Source: Oscillospiraceae bacterium
Lineage (GTDB): Bacteria; Bacillota; Clostridia; Christensenellales; QALW01
Direction of reading: 5' to 3'
NCBI GenBank assembly: GCA_022009755.1
Contig: CP091722.1
Span: 194,001 to 258,000 of the forward strand
Length of the DNA: 64,000 nt
In this document: positions 41,082-50,539 of the stretch, piece after piece
Position numbering within the stretch: position 1 is the first letter of the stretch
Layout: each line of letters opens with the position of its first letter
Notes under the pieces: generated by a model
The model's input: only the letters and a program-made list of their open reading frames with translations
Told to the model about the DNA's origin: nothing
Database searches by the model: none
Translations under genes and position numbers: made by a program

Positions 41082-42014
41082 ATGAAGAAGTTTATTGTTG
41101 CACTTTGTGTTGCTGCAATGCTGAGCCTTGTTTGCTTCAGCGCCTTTGCAGTGGGCACGGAAACCGTTGCAAAAACCAAGAACCGTGATATCAAGATCAC
41201 CGTTATCGACGATTTTTCCACATACAGCGGAGAGGTCGGACCGTGTGGCAATGCATTTTATACCTTTGACGGCGAAAAGCTGACCTTTGCCATTGAAACC
41301 GGCTACGCTTACAGCGGCCCCGTGGGAAATGAGTACAAATCCCCCGCTGCATCGGCTGACGGCATAAAGGAGCTTTACAACAATGCCAAATACATAGGCA
41401 TGAGAATTAAGAACACCGGCGGCGTTGAGGTTTCCATCGCGCTTGAGAAGGATACGGACGGTGCTGATGCGTGGCTGACTCAGCTTAGTAAAAACGAAGG
41501 CTGCTTTCTTGCAAGCGAGAGCGTTGGCATTTACAATGCCGAATATGAGGATATAAGCGCTATTTACCGCGGCTATGCCGTTAAGATTCCTGCCGGCTTT
41601 GACGGCTGGCTGTTCATTCCCTTCAGCAGTCTGCGTCTGTACAATGATGAGAAGGTTGAGGGCGAAAAGACCAATGACCGCTGCATTATGGATTATATTC
41701 ATTTCAGCGGTGCAAACACCAACGAAGAGGACGGCATTCTGGAGATAGACGATTTCTGCCTGACCTCTGAGGATCTGGCAGCAGATGCTGAGGCGCCCAC
41801 TCCCGGCGAAACTGAGGCGCCCACTACGGCTCCCGAGCAGAGCGAAGAGCCTACCGCGGGCGAAACCAAGGATAATGCCGTAACTGCCGCGCCTTCCGCC
41901 ACTCCCATTCCCGCAAAGGGAAACAGCTTCCCCTGGGTACCGGTTGTAATTGCCGTTGTTGCGGTGGTTGCCATCGTGGTTATCGTTGTGGTTGTAAGCA
42001 AGAAAAAGAAGTAA
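41082..42014 (+). CDS. Secreted, C-terminally membrane-anchored surface protein
   Basis: 310 residues: signal peptide (MKKFIVALCVAAMLSLVCFSAFA), a ~210-residue beta-rich domain with DDFSTYSG, YIGMRIKNTGGVEVSIALE and GFDGWLFIPFSSL, a jelly-roll pattern like carbohydrate-binding modules; then a Glu/Pro/Thr-rich stalk (APTPGETEAPTTAPEQSEEP) and a C-terminal TM with a Lys tail. ATG 41082 is set by GAGGAGG (41066-41072) and the promoter upstream. High-expression codon use. I do not recognise a named family; binding of a glycan at the cell surface is inference. Confidence 0.75.
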   Translation: MKKFIVALCVAAMLSLVCFSAFAVGTETVAKTKNRDIKITVIDDFSTYSGEVGPCGNAFYTFDGEKLTFAIETGYAYSGPVGNEYKSPAASADGIKELYNNAKYIGMRIKNTGGVEVSIALEKDTDGADAWLTQLSKNEGCFLASESVGIYNAEYEDISAIYRGYAVKIPAGFDGWLFIPFSSLRLYNDEKVEGEKTNDRCIMDYIHFSGANTNEEDGILEIDDFCLTSEDLAADAEAPTPGETEAPTTAPEQSEEPTAGETKDNAVTAAPSATPIPAKGNSFPWVPVVIAVVAVVAIVVIVVVVSKKKK

Positions 42015-42052
42015 TATAGGCTTGCACAAAACACATTGGAACTGAAATGCTT

Positions 42053-42083
42053 AAAAGCGTCCGGAGAATTCCGGGCGCTTTTT
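42053..42083 (+). terminator. Terminator after the surface-protein gene
   Basis: AAAAGCGTCCGGA pairs with TCCGGGCGCTTTT (one G-T pair) around a short loop, ending in T5. Confidence 0.85.
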
Positions 42084-42165
42084 GCATAAAAACAGATCTT
42101 GCGCAAGGCATCCGTCTTATCAAATCGGGGCGATAAATACGGTATGCGCGGGAAATAATAAGCGT

Positions 42166-42432
42166 ATGAAAAAAGCGGAGCATAATATCAAAAGGGCAAG
42201 GCTTATTGCCGTTCGGGCCCTTGATGACTACATTTATTATCTTACCGACAAAAAGCGGATAGTGAAAAGCAATTTTTTGGCGGGGCTTATGCGCGGGATA
42301 GGCACGGGTATCGGCTTTTGGCTGCTGAGTGCCTTACTTGCCGTGCTTTTTGCATTTTTGGCCGATAACGGGGTGCCGCTTGTAGACAAGCTGGTGGAAT
42401 ATTTTATCAAAGCGGCGCAAAAGTATTCATGA
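42166..42432 (+). CDS. Small DUF5665-like membrane protein
   Basis: 88 residues: a basic helical N-terminal half (RARLIAVRALDDYIYYL), then SNFLAGLMRGIGTGIGFWLLSALLAVLFAFLA, which resembles the NFxxGxARGxG plus TM signature of DUF5665 proteins found upstream of various Firmicutes genes. No strong ribosome site precedes ATG 42166; the open frame extends further upstream, so the start is uncertain. It sits between the surface protein and lspA. Function unknown. Confidence 0.6.
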   Translation: MKKAEHNIKRARLIAVRALDDYIYYLTDKKRIVKSNFLAGLMRGIGTGIGFWLLSALLAVLFAFLADNGVPLVDKLVEYFIKAAQKYS

Positions 42433-42436
42433 AGCC

Positions 42437-42465
42437 TTTTCAAGAGTGTTTCTTCGTGTTATAAT
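42437..42465 (+). promoter_or_regulatory. Possible lspA-rluD promoter
   Basis: TTTTCA at 42437-42442, 17-bp spacer, perfect TATAAT at 42460-42465, 60 bp upstream of lspA. The -35 is weak. Confidence 0.45.
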
Positions 42466-42524
42466 ATCAAAAACAATCGCTGCACGAGAAGGCAAAGCGG
42501 CGGTTTTCGCGAAAGGAACATAAT

Positions 42525-43124
42525 ATGCTGATTATAACAATTATTGCGGTGGTATTCATAATACTGGATCAGCTTTCGAAGGTGTGGATTTCCGGGGCGT
42601 TCGGCGGAGTTCCGGTTGCCGACCCGGTTGCGGACGGCATACCGGTTATAAAAAACATACTGTATTTCAGTTATCAGAAAAACGAGGGCGCGGCCTTCGG
42701 AATAATGCAGGGAGCACGCTGGATATTCGTTCCGCTTACGATAATAGTATGTGCGTTGTTCATATGGTGGCTGATTCGTCTTAAAAAAAAGCATTCCCTT
42801 CTTTGCGTTGCTTCCGGACTTATGCTCGCCGGAGCGGTGGGCAATCTGATCGACCGGGCGTTTTTGGGCTATGTGCGTGATTTTATATATGTGAACATTC
42901 CCTTTGCAACCTTTAATGTTGCGGATGCCTGCCTGGTTGTGGGAACAGTGCTTATGGGTATATATATACTGTTTTTCCATGAACGCTTTATGAAAAAAAG
43001 CGCGCAGCAGGAGGAACAGGCGGCGCCGGAGACGGATGCGAAAGAGGGAGAAGCCGCCGAGCCTGAGGAGAAGCCGGAGACGCTGGAAGAAGAGGATAAC
43101 GGACAGGCAGATGCAAAGGTTTGA
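42525..43124 (+). CDS. lspA: Lipoprotein signal peptidase
   Basis: 199 residues; removes signal peptides from prolipoproteins in the membrane, serving the several lipobox proteins in this window. Motifs: LDQLSK (~16), NEGAAFGI, and the catalytic aspartates in GNLIDR and FNVADAC. Four TMs. The C-terminal ~40 residues form an extra acidic tail (EEQAAPETDAKEGEAAEP and onward) not needed for activity and absent from most LspA. It overlaps rluD by 14 nt. RBS AAAGGAA before ATG 42525. Confidence 0.95.
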   Translation: MLIITIIAVVFIILDQLSKVWISGAFGGVPVADPVADGIPVIKNILYFSYQKNEGAAFGIMQGARWIFVPLTIIVCALFIWWLIRLKKKHSLLCVASGLMLAGAVGNLIDRAFLGYVRDFIYVNIPFATFNVADACLVVGTVLMGIYILFFHERFMKKSAQQEEQAAPETDAKEGEAAEPEEKPETLEEEDNGQADAKV

Positions 43125-44058
43125 TATAATATGCCCGCACGAGCATCCCGCCGTAAGGGCGGATGCCTTTCTTTCGGAGCTTGACGAGCCGGATATCTCC
43201 AGGAGCCGTGCGGCGCAGCTTATTCAAGAGGGCAATGTGCTGCTTAATTCAAAGCCATGCAGAAAAAGCAGCACCGTAAGACCGGGGGACAGCGTATGCG
43301 TATTTTTGCCGCCGCCCGCCGCTGTAACGCTGGAGGCACAGGACATTCCGCTTGATATTATATATCAGGATGATGATATAGCCGTTATAAACAAGCAGCG
43401 CGGCCTTGTTGTGCATCCTGCAGCGGGACATCCCGACGGTACGCTGGTCAATGCGCTTTTATATCATCTGAGCGGACTGTCCGGCATAAACGGAGAGCTG
43501 CGTCCCGGAATAGTGCACAGGCTGGACAGGGATACAACAGGGCTGATCGTGGCGGCAAAAAATGATGCCGCACACAGGCAGCTTGCACAGCAGTTTCGGG
43601 ATCGTACCTGCCGCAAGGAATATCTGGCCCTTGTGGAGGGCAATATAAGCAGGGATTTTATAAGAATAGACGCCCCGTTGGCCAGAAGCGCGAAGGACCG
43701 CAAACGCATAGCTGTGATGCCGGGCGGGCGCGAGGCAATTACTGACTGCACGGTGCAGGAGCGCTTTGGTACGGCGACGCTGGTGCGGCTGCTGCTGCAT
43801 ACGGGCAGAACACATCAGATACGCGTGCATATGGCGCACATCGGGCATCCGTGCCTCGGAGACCCCGTGTACGGATTTCAAAAGCAGCGTTTTACTTTGG
43901 AGGGGCAGCTGCTGCATTCGGCATATCTTGAAATAAACCAGCCTTCAACGGGCGAAAGATTAAGCTTTTCGGCGCCGCTGCCGCAGGATTTCGCGGAGGT
44001 GCTGGACACTCTGCGCGCCGTAAAAAAAGCGGCGGAGAAACGCGGAGAAGAGTTTTAG
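43111..44058 (+). CDS. RluD-family pseudouridine synthase
   Basis: 315 residues. N-terminal S4 RNA-binding domain (ISRSRAAQLIQEGNVLLNSKPC) and catalytic domain with the aspartate in GIVHRLDRDTTGLIVAAK (~residue 145), plus HTGRTHQIRVHM. Modifies uridines of large-subunit rRNA; RluD-type sites are inferred from family. ATG 43111 is inside the end of lspA and fits the family start (MQRFDIICPHE); lspA-rluD is a standard bacterial pair. Confidence 0.92.
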   Translation: MQRFDIICPHEHPAVRADAFLSELDEPDISRSRAAQLIQEGNVLLNSKPCRKSSTVRPGDSVCVFLPPPAAVTLEAQDIPLDIIYQDDDIAVINKQRGLVVHPAAGHPDGTLVNALLYHLSGLSGINGELRPGIVHRLDRDTTGLIVAAKNDAAHRQLAQQFRDRTCRKEYLALVEGNISRDFIRIDAPLARSAKDRKRIAVMPGGREAITDCTVQERFGTATLVRLLLHTGRTHQIRVHMAHIGHPCLGDPVYGFQKQRFTLEGQLLHSAYLEINQPSTGERLSFSAPLPQDFAEVLDTLRAVKKAAEKRGEEF

Positions 44059-44130
44059 TGAGTCTGTTGGGAGCGTATTTTGCTTTTGGTATTTATAAAT
44101 GAGTTCTTTTATAAAGCTTGGCGATTTTGC

Positions 44131-44159
44131 TTGACAATAAAAAAGGAATACTCTATAAT
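44131..44159 (+). promoter_or_regulatory. Consensus promoter of infC-rpmI-rplT
   Basis: Perfect TTGACA (44131-44136), 17-bp spacer, perfect TATAAT (44154-44159). Confidence 0.9.
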
Positions 44160-44165
44160 AACGCA

Positions 44166-44280
44166 GTAAAGCAGAAGCTGCCCGCTTCTCACCGTGCGAA
44201 TTCGTTTCAGCATCGGTTAATGGCGTTGATACGGCGTATTATATGCGGGTGGATTTTGCCCGCATATTTTTTTTGGAGGT
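44166..44280 (+). promoter_or_regulatory. infC leader with intrinsic terminator, candidate L20-responsive attenuator
   Basis: The transcript leader runs from ~44166 and includes a perfect 9-bp terminator stem (44241-44249 with 44259-44267) followed by eight T, immediately before the infC ribosome site (GGAGGT 44275-44280). In Bacillus the same operon is controlled by L20 binding that promotes premature termination. The architecture here matches; ligand is inference. Confidence 0.7.
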
Positions 44281-44288
44281 GCGTACCT

Positions 44289-44792
44289 ATCAACGAAATT
44301 TACATCAACGACGAGATCACAGCCAAAGAGGTCCGTGTAATCACGGCAGAGGGCGAGCAGCTGGGCGTTATGTCCACACAGGAGGCCATAAGGATTGCCG
44401 AGAGCAAAAATATGGACCTGTGCCTGATAGCTCCCAAAAGCGTACCGCCGGTGTGCAAGATCATGGACTACGGCAAATATCGCTTCGAGATGCAGAAAAA
44501 GCTTAAGGAAGCCAAGAAAAACCAGCGAGTGACCGATCTTCACGAGATTCAGCTCTCCGTGACCATTGAGGAGCACGATATGGGCGTTAAGGCCAAGAAG
44601 GCGCATGAATTTCTTAAGGCGGGAGACAGGGTAAAGGTTTCCATCAGATTTCGTTCAAGACAAATTGCACACCCCGAGATCGGACTGGCGGTTATGAATT
44701 CTTTCTTTGAGTTGGTCAAGGATGTGGCCAAAATAGAAAAGAAGCCGATCGTTGAAGGCCGGAATATGACCATGATACTCGTATCACAATGA
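44289..44792 (+). CDS. infC: Translation initiation factor IF-3, probable AUC start
   Basis: 167 residues. The N-terminal domain (INDEITAKEVRVITAEGEQLG), a Lys-rich linker (EMQKKLKEAKKNQRV) and the C-terminal domain (IRFRSRQIAHPEIG) are those of IF-3. The frame is open upstream from 44118, but that region is promoter, leader and terminator. GGAGGT ends 8 nt before ATC 44289, and no ATG, GTG or TTG is in frame there. IF-3 genes classically use AUU or similar rare starts for self-control, so AUC is the best choice. rpmI and rplT follow. Confidence 0.9.
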   Translation: MNEIYINDEITAKEVRVITAEGEQLGVMSTQEAIRIAESKNMDLCLIAPKSVPPVCKIMDYGKYRFEMQKKLKEAKKNQRVTDLHEIQLSVTIEEHDMGVKAKKAHEFLKAGDRVKVSIRFRSRQIAHPEIGLAVMNSFFELVKDVAKIEKKPIVEGRNMTMILVSQ

Positions 44793-44816
44793 TTTATTTT
44801 CAAGGAGGAAAATACC

Positions 44817-45014
44817 ATGCCTAAGATGAAAACCCATCGCGGAGCGGCTAAGAGATTCAATCTCACCAAAAGCGGCAAGGTCAAAAGAGCCAAGAGCAAC
44901 CGCAACCATTTCCTGCGCAGAAAGTCTGCAAAGACCAAGAGAGGTATGAGACAGAGCGGCCTGGTCGATGAGACGCAGCAGAACACGATCAAGAGATTGA
45001 TTCCGTATAAATAA
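44817..45014 (+). CDS. rpmI: Ribosomal protein bL35
   Basis: 65 residues, highly basic, with the L35 signature [20 protein letters not shown] at the N terminus and [13 protein letters not shown] in the middle. Ribosome site AAGGAGG precedes ATG 44817. Middle gene of infC-rpmI-rplT; 19 bp before rplT. Confidence 0.98.
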   Translation: MPKMKTHRGAAKRFNLTKSGKVKRAKSNRNHFLRRKSAKTKRGMRQSGLVDETQQNTIKRLIPYK

Positions 45015-45033
45015 GCCGGGAGGATAATAAACC

Positions 45034-45384
45034 ATGAGAGTTAAAAGAGCCGTTAACGGCAATAAAAATCGTAAAAAGGTACTGAAGCTGGCTAAAGGCT
45101 ACTACGGCGCAAAAAGCAAGCAGTTCCGTGTAGCAAATGAGGCAGTTATGAAATCTCAGGCTTATGCCTTTGTTGGCAGAAAGCTCAAGAAGAGAGATTT
45201 CCGTTCCCTGTGGATTACGCGTATCAATGCTGCGGCCCGCATCAACGGCATCAGCTACAGCAAGCTTATTCACGGCCTTAAAAATGCCGGCGTACAGGTA
45301 AACCGCAAGATGCTTTCCGAGCTGGCTGTTTACAATGCCGAGGCTTTCACGAGCCTGGTGGAAACCGCTAAGGCGCATCAATAA
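45034..45384 (+). CDS. rplT: Ribosomal protein bL20
   Basis: 116 residues with the L20 N terminus ([28 protein letters not shown]), [22 protein letters not shown] and the C-terminal [13 protein letters not shown]. Early assembly protein of the large subunit and the likely regulator of its own operon. Ribosome site GGGAGG, terminator follows directly. Confidence 0.98.
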   Translation: MRVKRAVNGNKNRKKVLKLAKGYYGAKSKQFRVANEAVMKSQAYAFVGRKLKKRDFRSLWITRINAAARINGISYSKLIHGLKNAGVQVNRKMLSELAVYNAEAFTSLVETAKAHQ

Positions 45385-45395
45385 TCAAAGGAATT

Positions 45396-45426
45396 CAGCG
45401 TAATACGGAACTATTACGCTGTTTTT
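45396..45426 (+). terminator. Terminator of infC-rpmI-rplT
   Basis: Perfect 10-bp stem (45396-45405 with 45412-45421) and T5. It ends only 7 bp before the ATG of the next gene. Confidence 0.9.
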
Positions 45427-45432
45427 ATTAAA

Positions 45433-46197
45433 ATGCAACCAATAATAACCAGCGTAAATAATCCGCTGATAAAGGAATTAAGAGCGCTTAAGGAGCGAAA
45501 ATACCGCAGGCGCAGCGGCTGCTTTCTTATTGAGGGCAGACGCCTTATTGAGGATGCTGTCCGAAACGGCATAAAACCGGAGCTGCTGCTTGTACAAGAC
45601 GATCGCGCGGAGGAATTTGCGCTTCTTTCCCAGCAGTGTCTTCAGACGGCAGCGGTCTCGCGGGCGGTGCTGGAAAGCCTGTGCCTGACCGAGGCGCCGG
45701 AGGGCGCGGTGGCAAAGGTGCGTATTCCGCAGGAGATGCCGGAGGGCGACGGCTCATTGGTACTGGTGCTGGACGGCCTGCAGGATCCCGGGAACATGGG
45801 CACCATCATCCGCACTGCCAATGCTGCGGGTATACGGGATATATATTTTTTGGGGGAGAATGTGGATATGTTCAACCCCAAAACCGTACGCAGCGCAATG
45901 GGAGCGGTGTTTTTTGTGCATCCGCATTATTTTGGCGATGCGCGGGAGATGTATGAGCATTTGAAAGAGCGCGGCTACTGCGTTTGCGTCACGGCGCTTT
46001 CGCAAAAAGATTACTATTCTCAGCAGCTTCCGAAAAAAATCGCGCTTGTTATGGGAAATGAGGGCAACGGTGTAAGCCGGGAAAGCCTTGAACAGGCGGA
46101 TCGTCTGCTTACGCTGCCTATGAGCCCGGAGGCGGAATCGCTTAATGTGGCGGTATGCGCAGGAATTCTTATATTTGATATTTTATACAGGAGGTAA
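45433..46197 (+). CDS. SpoU/TrmH-family RNA 2'-O-methyltransferase
   Basis: 254 residues. N-terminal substrate-binding domain (NNPLIKELRALKERKYRRRSGCFLIEGRRL) and a SPOUT domain with motif 1 DPGNMGTIIRTANAAGI, motif 2 ALVMGNEGNGVSRE and motif 3 LTLPMSPEAESLNVAVCAGI, which form the knot and SAM pocket. It probably methylates a ribose of 23S rRNA (TsnR/RlmB-like). The start lies almost on the rplT terminator and lacks a good ribosome site, so some translation may depend on read-through. yebC begins 4 bp after the stop. Confidence 0.9.
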   Translation: MQPIITSVNNPLIKELRALKERKYRRRSGCFLIEGRRLIEDAVRNGIKPELLLVQDDRAEEFALLSQQCLQTAAVSRAVLESLCLTEAPEGAVAKVRIPQEMPEGDGSLVLVLDGLQDPGNMGTIIRTANAAGIRDIYFLGENVDMFNPKTVRSAMGAVFFVHPHYFGDAREMYEHLKERGYCVCVTALSQKDYYSQQLPKKIALVMGNEGNGVSRESLEQADRLLTLPMSPEAESLNVAVCAGILIFDILYRR

Positions 46198-46200
46198 TAT

Positions 46201-46947
46201 ATGTCCGGACACAGCAAATGGGCAAATATTAAGCATAAAAAAGAAAAAACCGACGCTCAAAAGGGCAAGGTATTCACAAAGATCGGCCGTGAAATATCCA
46301 TATGCGTCCGTCAGGGCGGGCCGGATCCGGCCAGCAATTCAAAGCTTGCCGATGTTATTGCAAAGGCAAAGGCCAATAATATGCCCAATGACAATATTCA
46401 GCGTGCAATAAAGAGAGCGGCGGGCGAAAGCGACGATTCTGTATATGAGGAGATCACCTACGAGGGCTACGGCCCCGGCGGAATGGCGGTTATACTTGAG
46501 ATAATCACGAATAACCGCAACAGGATTGCAAGCGAGATCCGTCACATATTCGACAAAGCCGGCGGCTCCATGGGGGCAACGGGCTGCGTATCCTGGATGT
46601 TTGACAAAAAGGGCGTGCTTGTTATCGAGCGCACACCGGATATTGATGAGGACACTCTCATGATGCAGGCGCTGGATGCCGGGGCTTCGGACTTTCAGCC
46701 CGGCGAGGATGTGTTTGAGGTTATATGCGAGCCGGCCGATTTTTCACAGGTGCGCAAAAGCCTTGAGGAGGCCGGATACAGCTTTGTAGAGGCGGAAATT
46801 GACCGTATTCCTTCAAACACCGTCGATGTTTCCGAGGATAATCTCAAAAAGGTCAACTGGATGCTGGAAAACTTTGAGGATAACGATGATGTGCAGAATG
46901 TTTTCCACAACGGCAATCTGCCGCAGACGGATGACGATGAAGACTGA
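46201..46947 (+). CDS. yebC: YebC/PmpR-family protein
   Basis: 248 residues, full length, starting with the invariant SGHSKWANIKHKKEKTDAQK and containing GGPDPASNSKLADVIAKAKA, NMPNDNIQRAIKRAAGE, and YEGYGPGGMAVILE. YebC proteins were described as transcription regulators and more recently as translation factors easing proline stalls. AGGAGG precedes ATG 46201. proA starts 18 bp downstream. Confidence 0.96.
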   Translation: MSGHSKWANIKHKKEKTDAQKGKVFTKIGREISICVRQGGPDPASNSKLADVIAKAKANNMPNDNIQRAIKRAAGESDDSVYEEITYEGYGPGGMAVILEIITNNRNRIASEIRHIFDKAGGSMGATGCVSWMFDKKGVLVIERTPDIDEDTLMMQALDAGASDFQPGEDVFEVICEPADFSQVRKSLEEAGYSFVEAEIDRIPSNTVDVSEDNLKKVNWMLENFEDNDDVQNVFHNGNLPQTDDDED

Positions 46948-46965
46948 TTTCGGGGAGAAGCGTGC

Positions 46966-48301
46966 GTGAAGGACGAGATGATTAAAAGCGGCGATACGGA
47001 AAAGGTGCCGGAAGCGTCAGGCGATAGCCGCGCCGAGGGTATGGCGGAAAACTCCGCTGCCGCAAGGGCTGCTGCCGCCAAGGCGGCGGTTACGGCGTGC
47101 GCCCGTCTTGACGGCAATACAAAAAATGCCGTTCTTGCGGCTGTGAGCAATGCTTTAAGCAGCAGAAGAGCGGAAATTTTCAAGGCAAACGCTGCGGATA
47201 TGGCTGATGCAAAGGAGCTTCCCGCTGCAACGCAGAAAAGGCTTCGCTTTGATGAGAGCAAGCTGGCGGTGTGCCTTGACGGAATAGCGCAGCTTATTGC
47301 CTTGCCCGATCCCAACGGAAGGGTGCTTATGCAGACTCTGCTGGACGATGGGCTGCTGCTTAAAAAGGTTTCCTGCCCCATAGGGGTTATAGGCGTTATA
47401 TTTGAAGCCCGTCCGGACGCACTTGTGCAGATAAGCACGCTTTGCATAAAGCGGAAATTGCTGCCTGCTCAAGGGCGGAAGCGAAACCGCCAATACAAAC
47501 GCCAAGCTTTTTGAAATAATCCTAACTGCGGCAATGGAGGCGGGGCTGCCCGAAGGGAGCCTCGGGCTGCTGCAAAGCCGGCAGGATGTGCGCGATATGC
47601 TCAGGCTTAACGGTTCTATTGATCTTATTATACCGCGCGGTTCCAACGCATTCGTGCAATATATAATGAACAATACCTCAATACCGGTGCTTGGACATGC
47701 TGACGGCATATGCCATGTATATGTCGATAAGGATGCCGATATAGCAGAGGCCGTTAGAATAGTTACGGACAGCAAGGCACAGTATGTATCGGTGTGCAAT
47801 GCGGCGGAAACGCTGCTGGTGCACCGCGACATTGCCGCCGAGGCGCTGCCCCGAATAGCAAAAAGCCTTAATGATGCAGGGGTAACGATTGTCGGATGCC
47901 GGGAGACCTGCGGCATCATAGCGGTTCAGCCGGCCTCTGAGGAGGACTGGAAAACCGAATATCTTGATTATAAAATATCGGTAAAGATTGTGGGAAGTGC
48001 ACGGGAGGCGGCGGAACACATCAACCGCTACGGTTCAGGGCATACCGATGCCATTGTAACCAAAAATGCGCAGACTGCCGAGTATTTTATGGATGCCGTG
48101 GATTCCGCAAATGTATATTGGAACTGCTCGACCCGCTTTGCCGACGGCTACCGTTACGGCTTCGGCGCGGAGGTGGGGATAAGCACCAACAAAATCCACG
48201 CGCGCGGACCGGTAGGGCTGGATGGACTTATGATATACAAATACAAGCTTTACGGCAGCGGACAGACGGTGGGGGAATATGCCGACGGAAAAACACTTTA
48301 A
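46966..48301 (+). CDS. proA: Gamma-glutamyl phosphate reductase (frame break at ~47451)
   Basis: About 445 residues. Reduces glutamyl-5-phosphate to the semialdehyde in proline synthesis. Family motifs include PIGVIGVIFEARPDALVQI, LINDLIIPRGSN-like IDLIIPRGSNAFVQYI, and GHADGICHVYVD. The N terminus (~35 residues, Glu/Ser/Asp-rich) is longer than usual; start GTG 46966 is read from the frame and a weak GGGGAG. The frame changes near 47451-47452, where two bases (AG in ATAAAG-CGG) seem missing: restoring them gives CIKSGNCCLLKGGSETANTN. No proB is near. Confidence 0.92.
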
Positions 48302-48352
48302 GCATATACAGCTTCCGTGCAAATAGCCGCAAAAACAGAACAGAACTTTTGA

Positions 48353-48382
48353 AAAACGCGGATTTTTATCTGCGTTTTTTTT
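48353..48382 (+). terminator. Terminator after proA
   Basis: AAAACGCGGA pairs with TCTGCGTTTT, then a run of T (to 48382). Confidence 0.8.
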
Positions 48383-48437
48383 GAAAAAAAGAGGGCAAAT
48401 TATAAGTTTTGTTCATATCCGTAGTGAATAATGTGCA

Positions 48438-48466
48438 TTGAATACGACAGTGCGGTGTGTTAGAAT
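48438..48466 (+). promoter_or_regulatory. Promoter of the glycosidase-like lipoprotein gene
   Basis: TTGAAT at 48438-48443, 17-bp spacer, TAGAAT at 48461-48466. Confidence 0.6.
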
Positions 48467-48521
48467 ATAATATGAGGTTGTACGCAAACAACCGAATCAA
48501 TATCAGAAGGAGAAGTACAGA

Positions 48522-50460
48522 ATGAAAAAAACATTGGTTGTTTTGATGGCTGTCATGCTGCTCGTAAGCTCTTTGGTGTTTACCGGCTGTGATACCGGCG
48601 AACCGATTCCGAGCTACGATATAGTACAGCAGGATGATATCTATAAGTGGATCGATGAAAACGATAAGTATGCATCAAACGGCTACGATATCAAGGATAT
48701 GGTGTCCGTAGATGAATACGGAAGAGTAACCTTGAGCGTTGGCGATAAAAAAGAGGAAAAGTCGGTAGGAATGTTTTATCATGTGTCGCAGGGTTTCCAC
48801 AGAGGCTCCTTGAGGGATATATACGATGTTTCCAAGATCATCGCCGAATACGGCGCCGATAAGGTGTTTAAGGAAAAAAAGCCGCATAAGCCCCAACAAC
48901 ATGGAGCATTTCTGGGGCGAACCGCTCTACGGCTATTATGACAGCCGTGACCCGTATGTTATCAAAAAGCAGCTTGAGCTGTTTATTGCGGCGGGAGTGG
49001 ACTATCTTGTGCTGGATGTAACCAACGGCTTTATTTATTCCGATGCAACCAGAACACTGATGGAAAACATCTGTGCTCTTCGTGCGGACGGCTGGGCAGC
49101 TCCTCAGGTGGTATTCTATGCACATTCGCAGAACAATAACACCGTTCGCGATATTTATAAGGATTTTTATAACGGCCATGAGGAATACAGGGATGCATGG
49201 TACATGAAGAACGGGAAGCCCGTAATAATTGCATACAGCGAATCCGAGAAGGATAAGGCAGAGGCAAGAACACGCGGAGTCAGTGAGGAAGACCTGAAAA
49301 AGCCCATGTATGCGGACCTCAGCCAGGAGATCCTTGATTTCTTTCATTTTGTTGAGCCCAGATGGCCCAACGACAGAATGAGCCATCTTATAAAAGAGCC
49401 GATATATGACAAGGTCAATGAGGAAGGCCACTATTACGGCTATTCCTGGATTGAATGGAAACAGCCGTTGCCGCGCCGCGATACTTCGCTTGGCACCTAT
49501 ATGAATGTAGCGGTGGCAAGCCATCCGAATATTCCCTTCTCCTTCAGTATCACCCGCGGAGTGCGCAACTGGGGCAGAAACTACAATATTCTCGAAGGCC
49601 ACGAGGTGGAAAACGGCGAATATACCGGCACATACTATCAGTGCTGCTGGGATGAGGCATTTGAAAAGGATCCCGATACCCTTATGCTGGTGCAGTGGAA
49701 CGGCTGGACGGCACTTAAGCAGCTTTGGGACGGCGAGTATATGATGTGCGATACCTGCGATTTCAACTACTCCCTTTCAATAGAGCCTGCAAACGGCTAT
49801 TATAAAGACGCTTATGTGCTTCAGACTTCGCAGAATACGCGCAAGTACAGCTATTCCGAGGGCGTACGCACCCATGCCGCAAACAAGATTGATATTAACG
49901 GTACTGTTGCACAGTGGTATAATGTGGATGCGGTATACCGCCAAATAGGCAAAGAGACCTACGGCCGTGACTATTACAGTGCCGACGGTAAGCGGTATCA
50001 TTATCAGCTTGATGCGGCCAAGAATAATGTTCAGGAAATTCGCACGGTTCACGACAACGACAATGTTTACATGATGATCCGCTGCGGGAATGATATTACG
50101 GCGCAGGAAGGCAGCAACTGGATGAATGTATTTATCACCGCAGGTTCGCCGGAGCAAAAGGGCTGGAACGGTTATGAGTATGTTATCAACCGCAAGGGCA
50201 TAAATAACGGCAAGGCCGTAATTGAAAAGCTTAACTCCGATTATTCCGGAAGCGATGCCGGAGAGGCTGAGGTGGTGGTGCGCGGCAGCTTCATGTTCCT
50301 TAAGATACCCAGAAAGGCCATAGGCATGACCAAGGAAGTCAAGTCCTTCTATTTCAAGGTTTCGGATTCCGTGGAGAAGCCCGAGGATATTCTGAGCTAT
50401 TACACCACCGGCTCCGTGCTGCCGGTAGGCCGTTATTCTTACAGCTATACGGCAAAATAA
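48522..50460 (+). CDS. GH71/GH99-like lipoprotein with CBM9-like domain (frame break at ~48874)
   Basis: About 645 residues. Signal peptide with lipobox FTGC (Cys ~24). The TIM-barrel-like part shows VGMFYHVSQGFHRG, HFWGEPLYGYYDSRDP, KKQLELFIAAGVDYLVLDVTNG and GKPVIIAYSES, the pattern of GH71/GH99-type proteins acting on alpha-glucans or mannan. The last ~170 residues (DINGTVAQWYNVDAVYR..., MMIRCGNDI, WMNVFITAG, GSFMFLKIPRKAIGM) resemble a CBM9/DOMON-like sugar-binding sandwich. The frame changes at the A7 run 48874-48880 (one extra or two missing). Which of the acids is catalytic I cannot say. It stands alone with its own promoter and terminator. Confidence 0.7.
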
Positions 50461-50539
50461 GCCCGGTAACAGCGCGGACTGTGCCGCAGACAGATTTATT
50501 TTGAGCCGGTCGCGGCGAAAAACCGAATATTGCAGTAAA

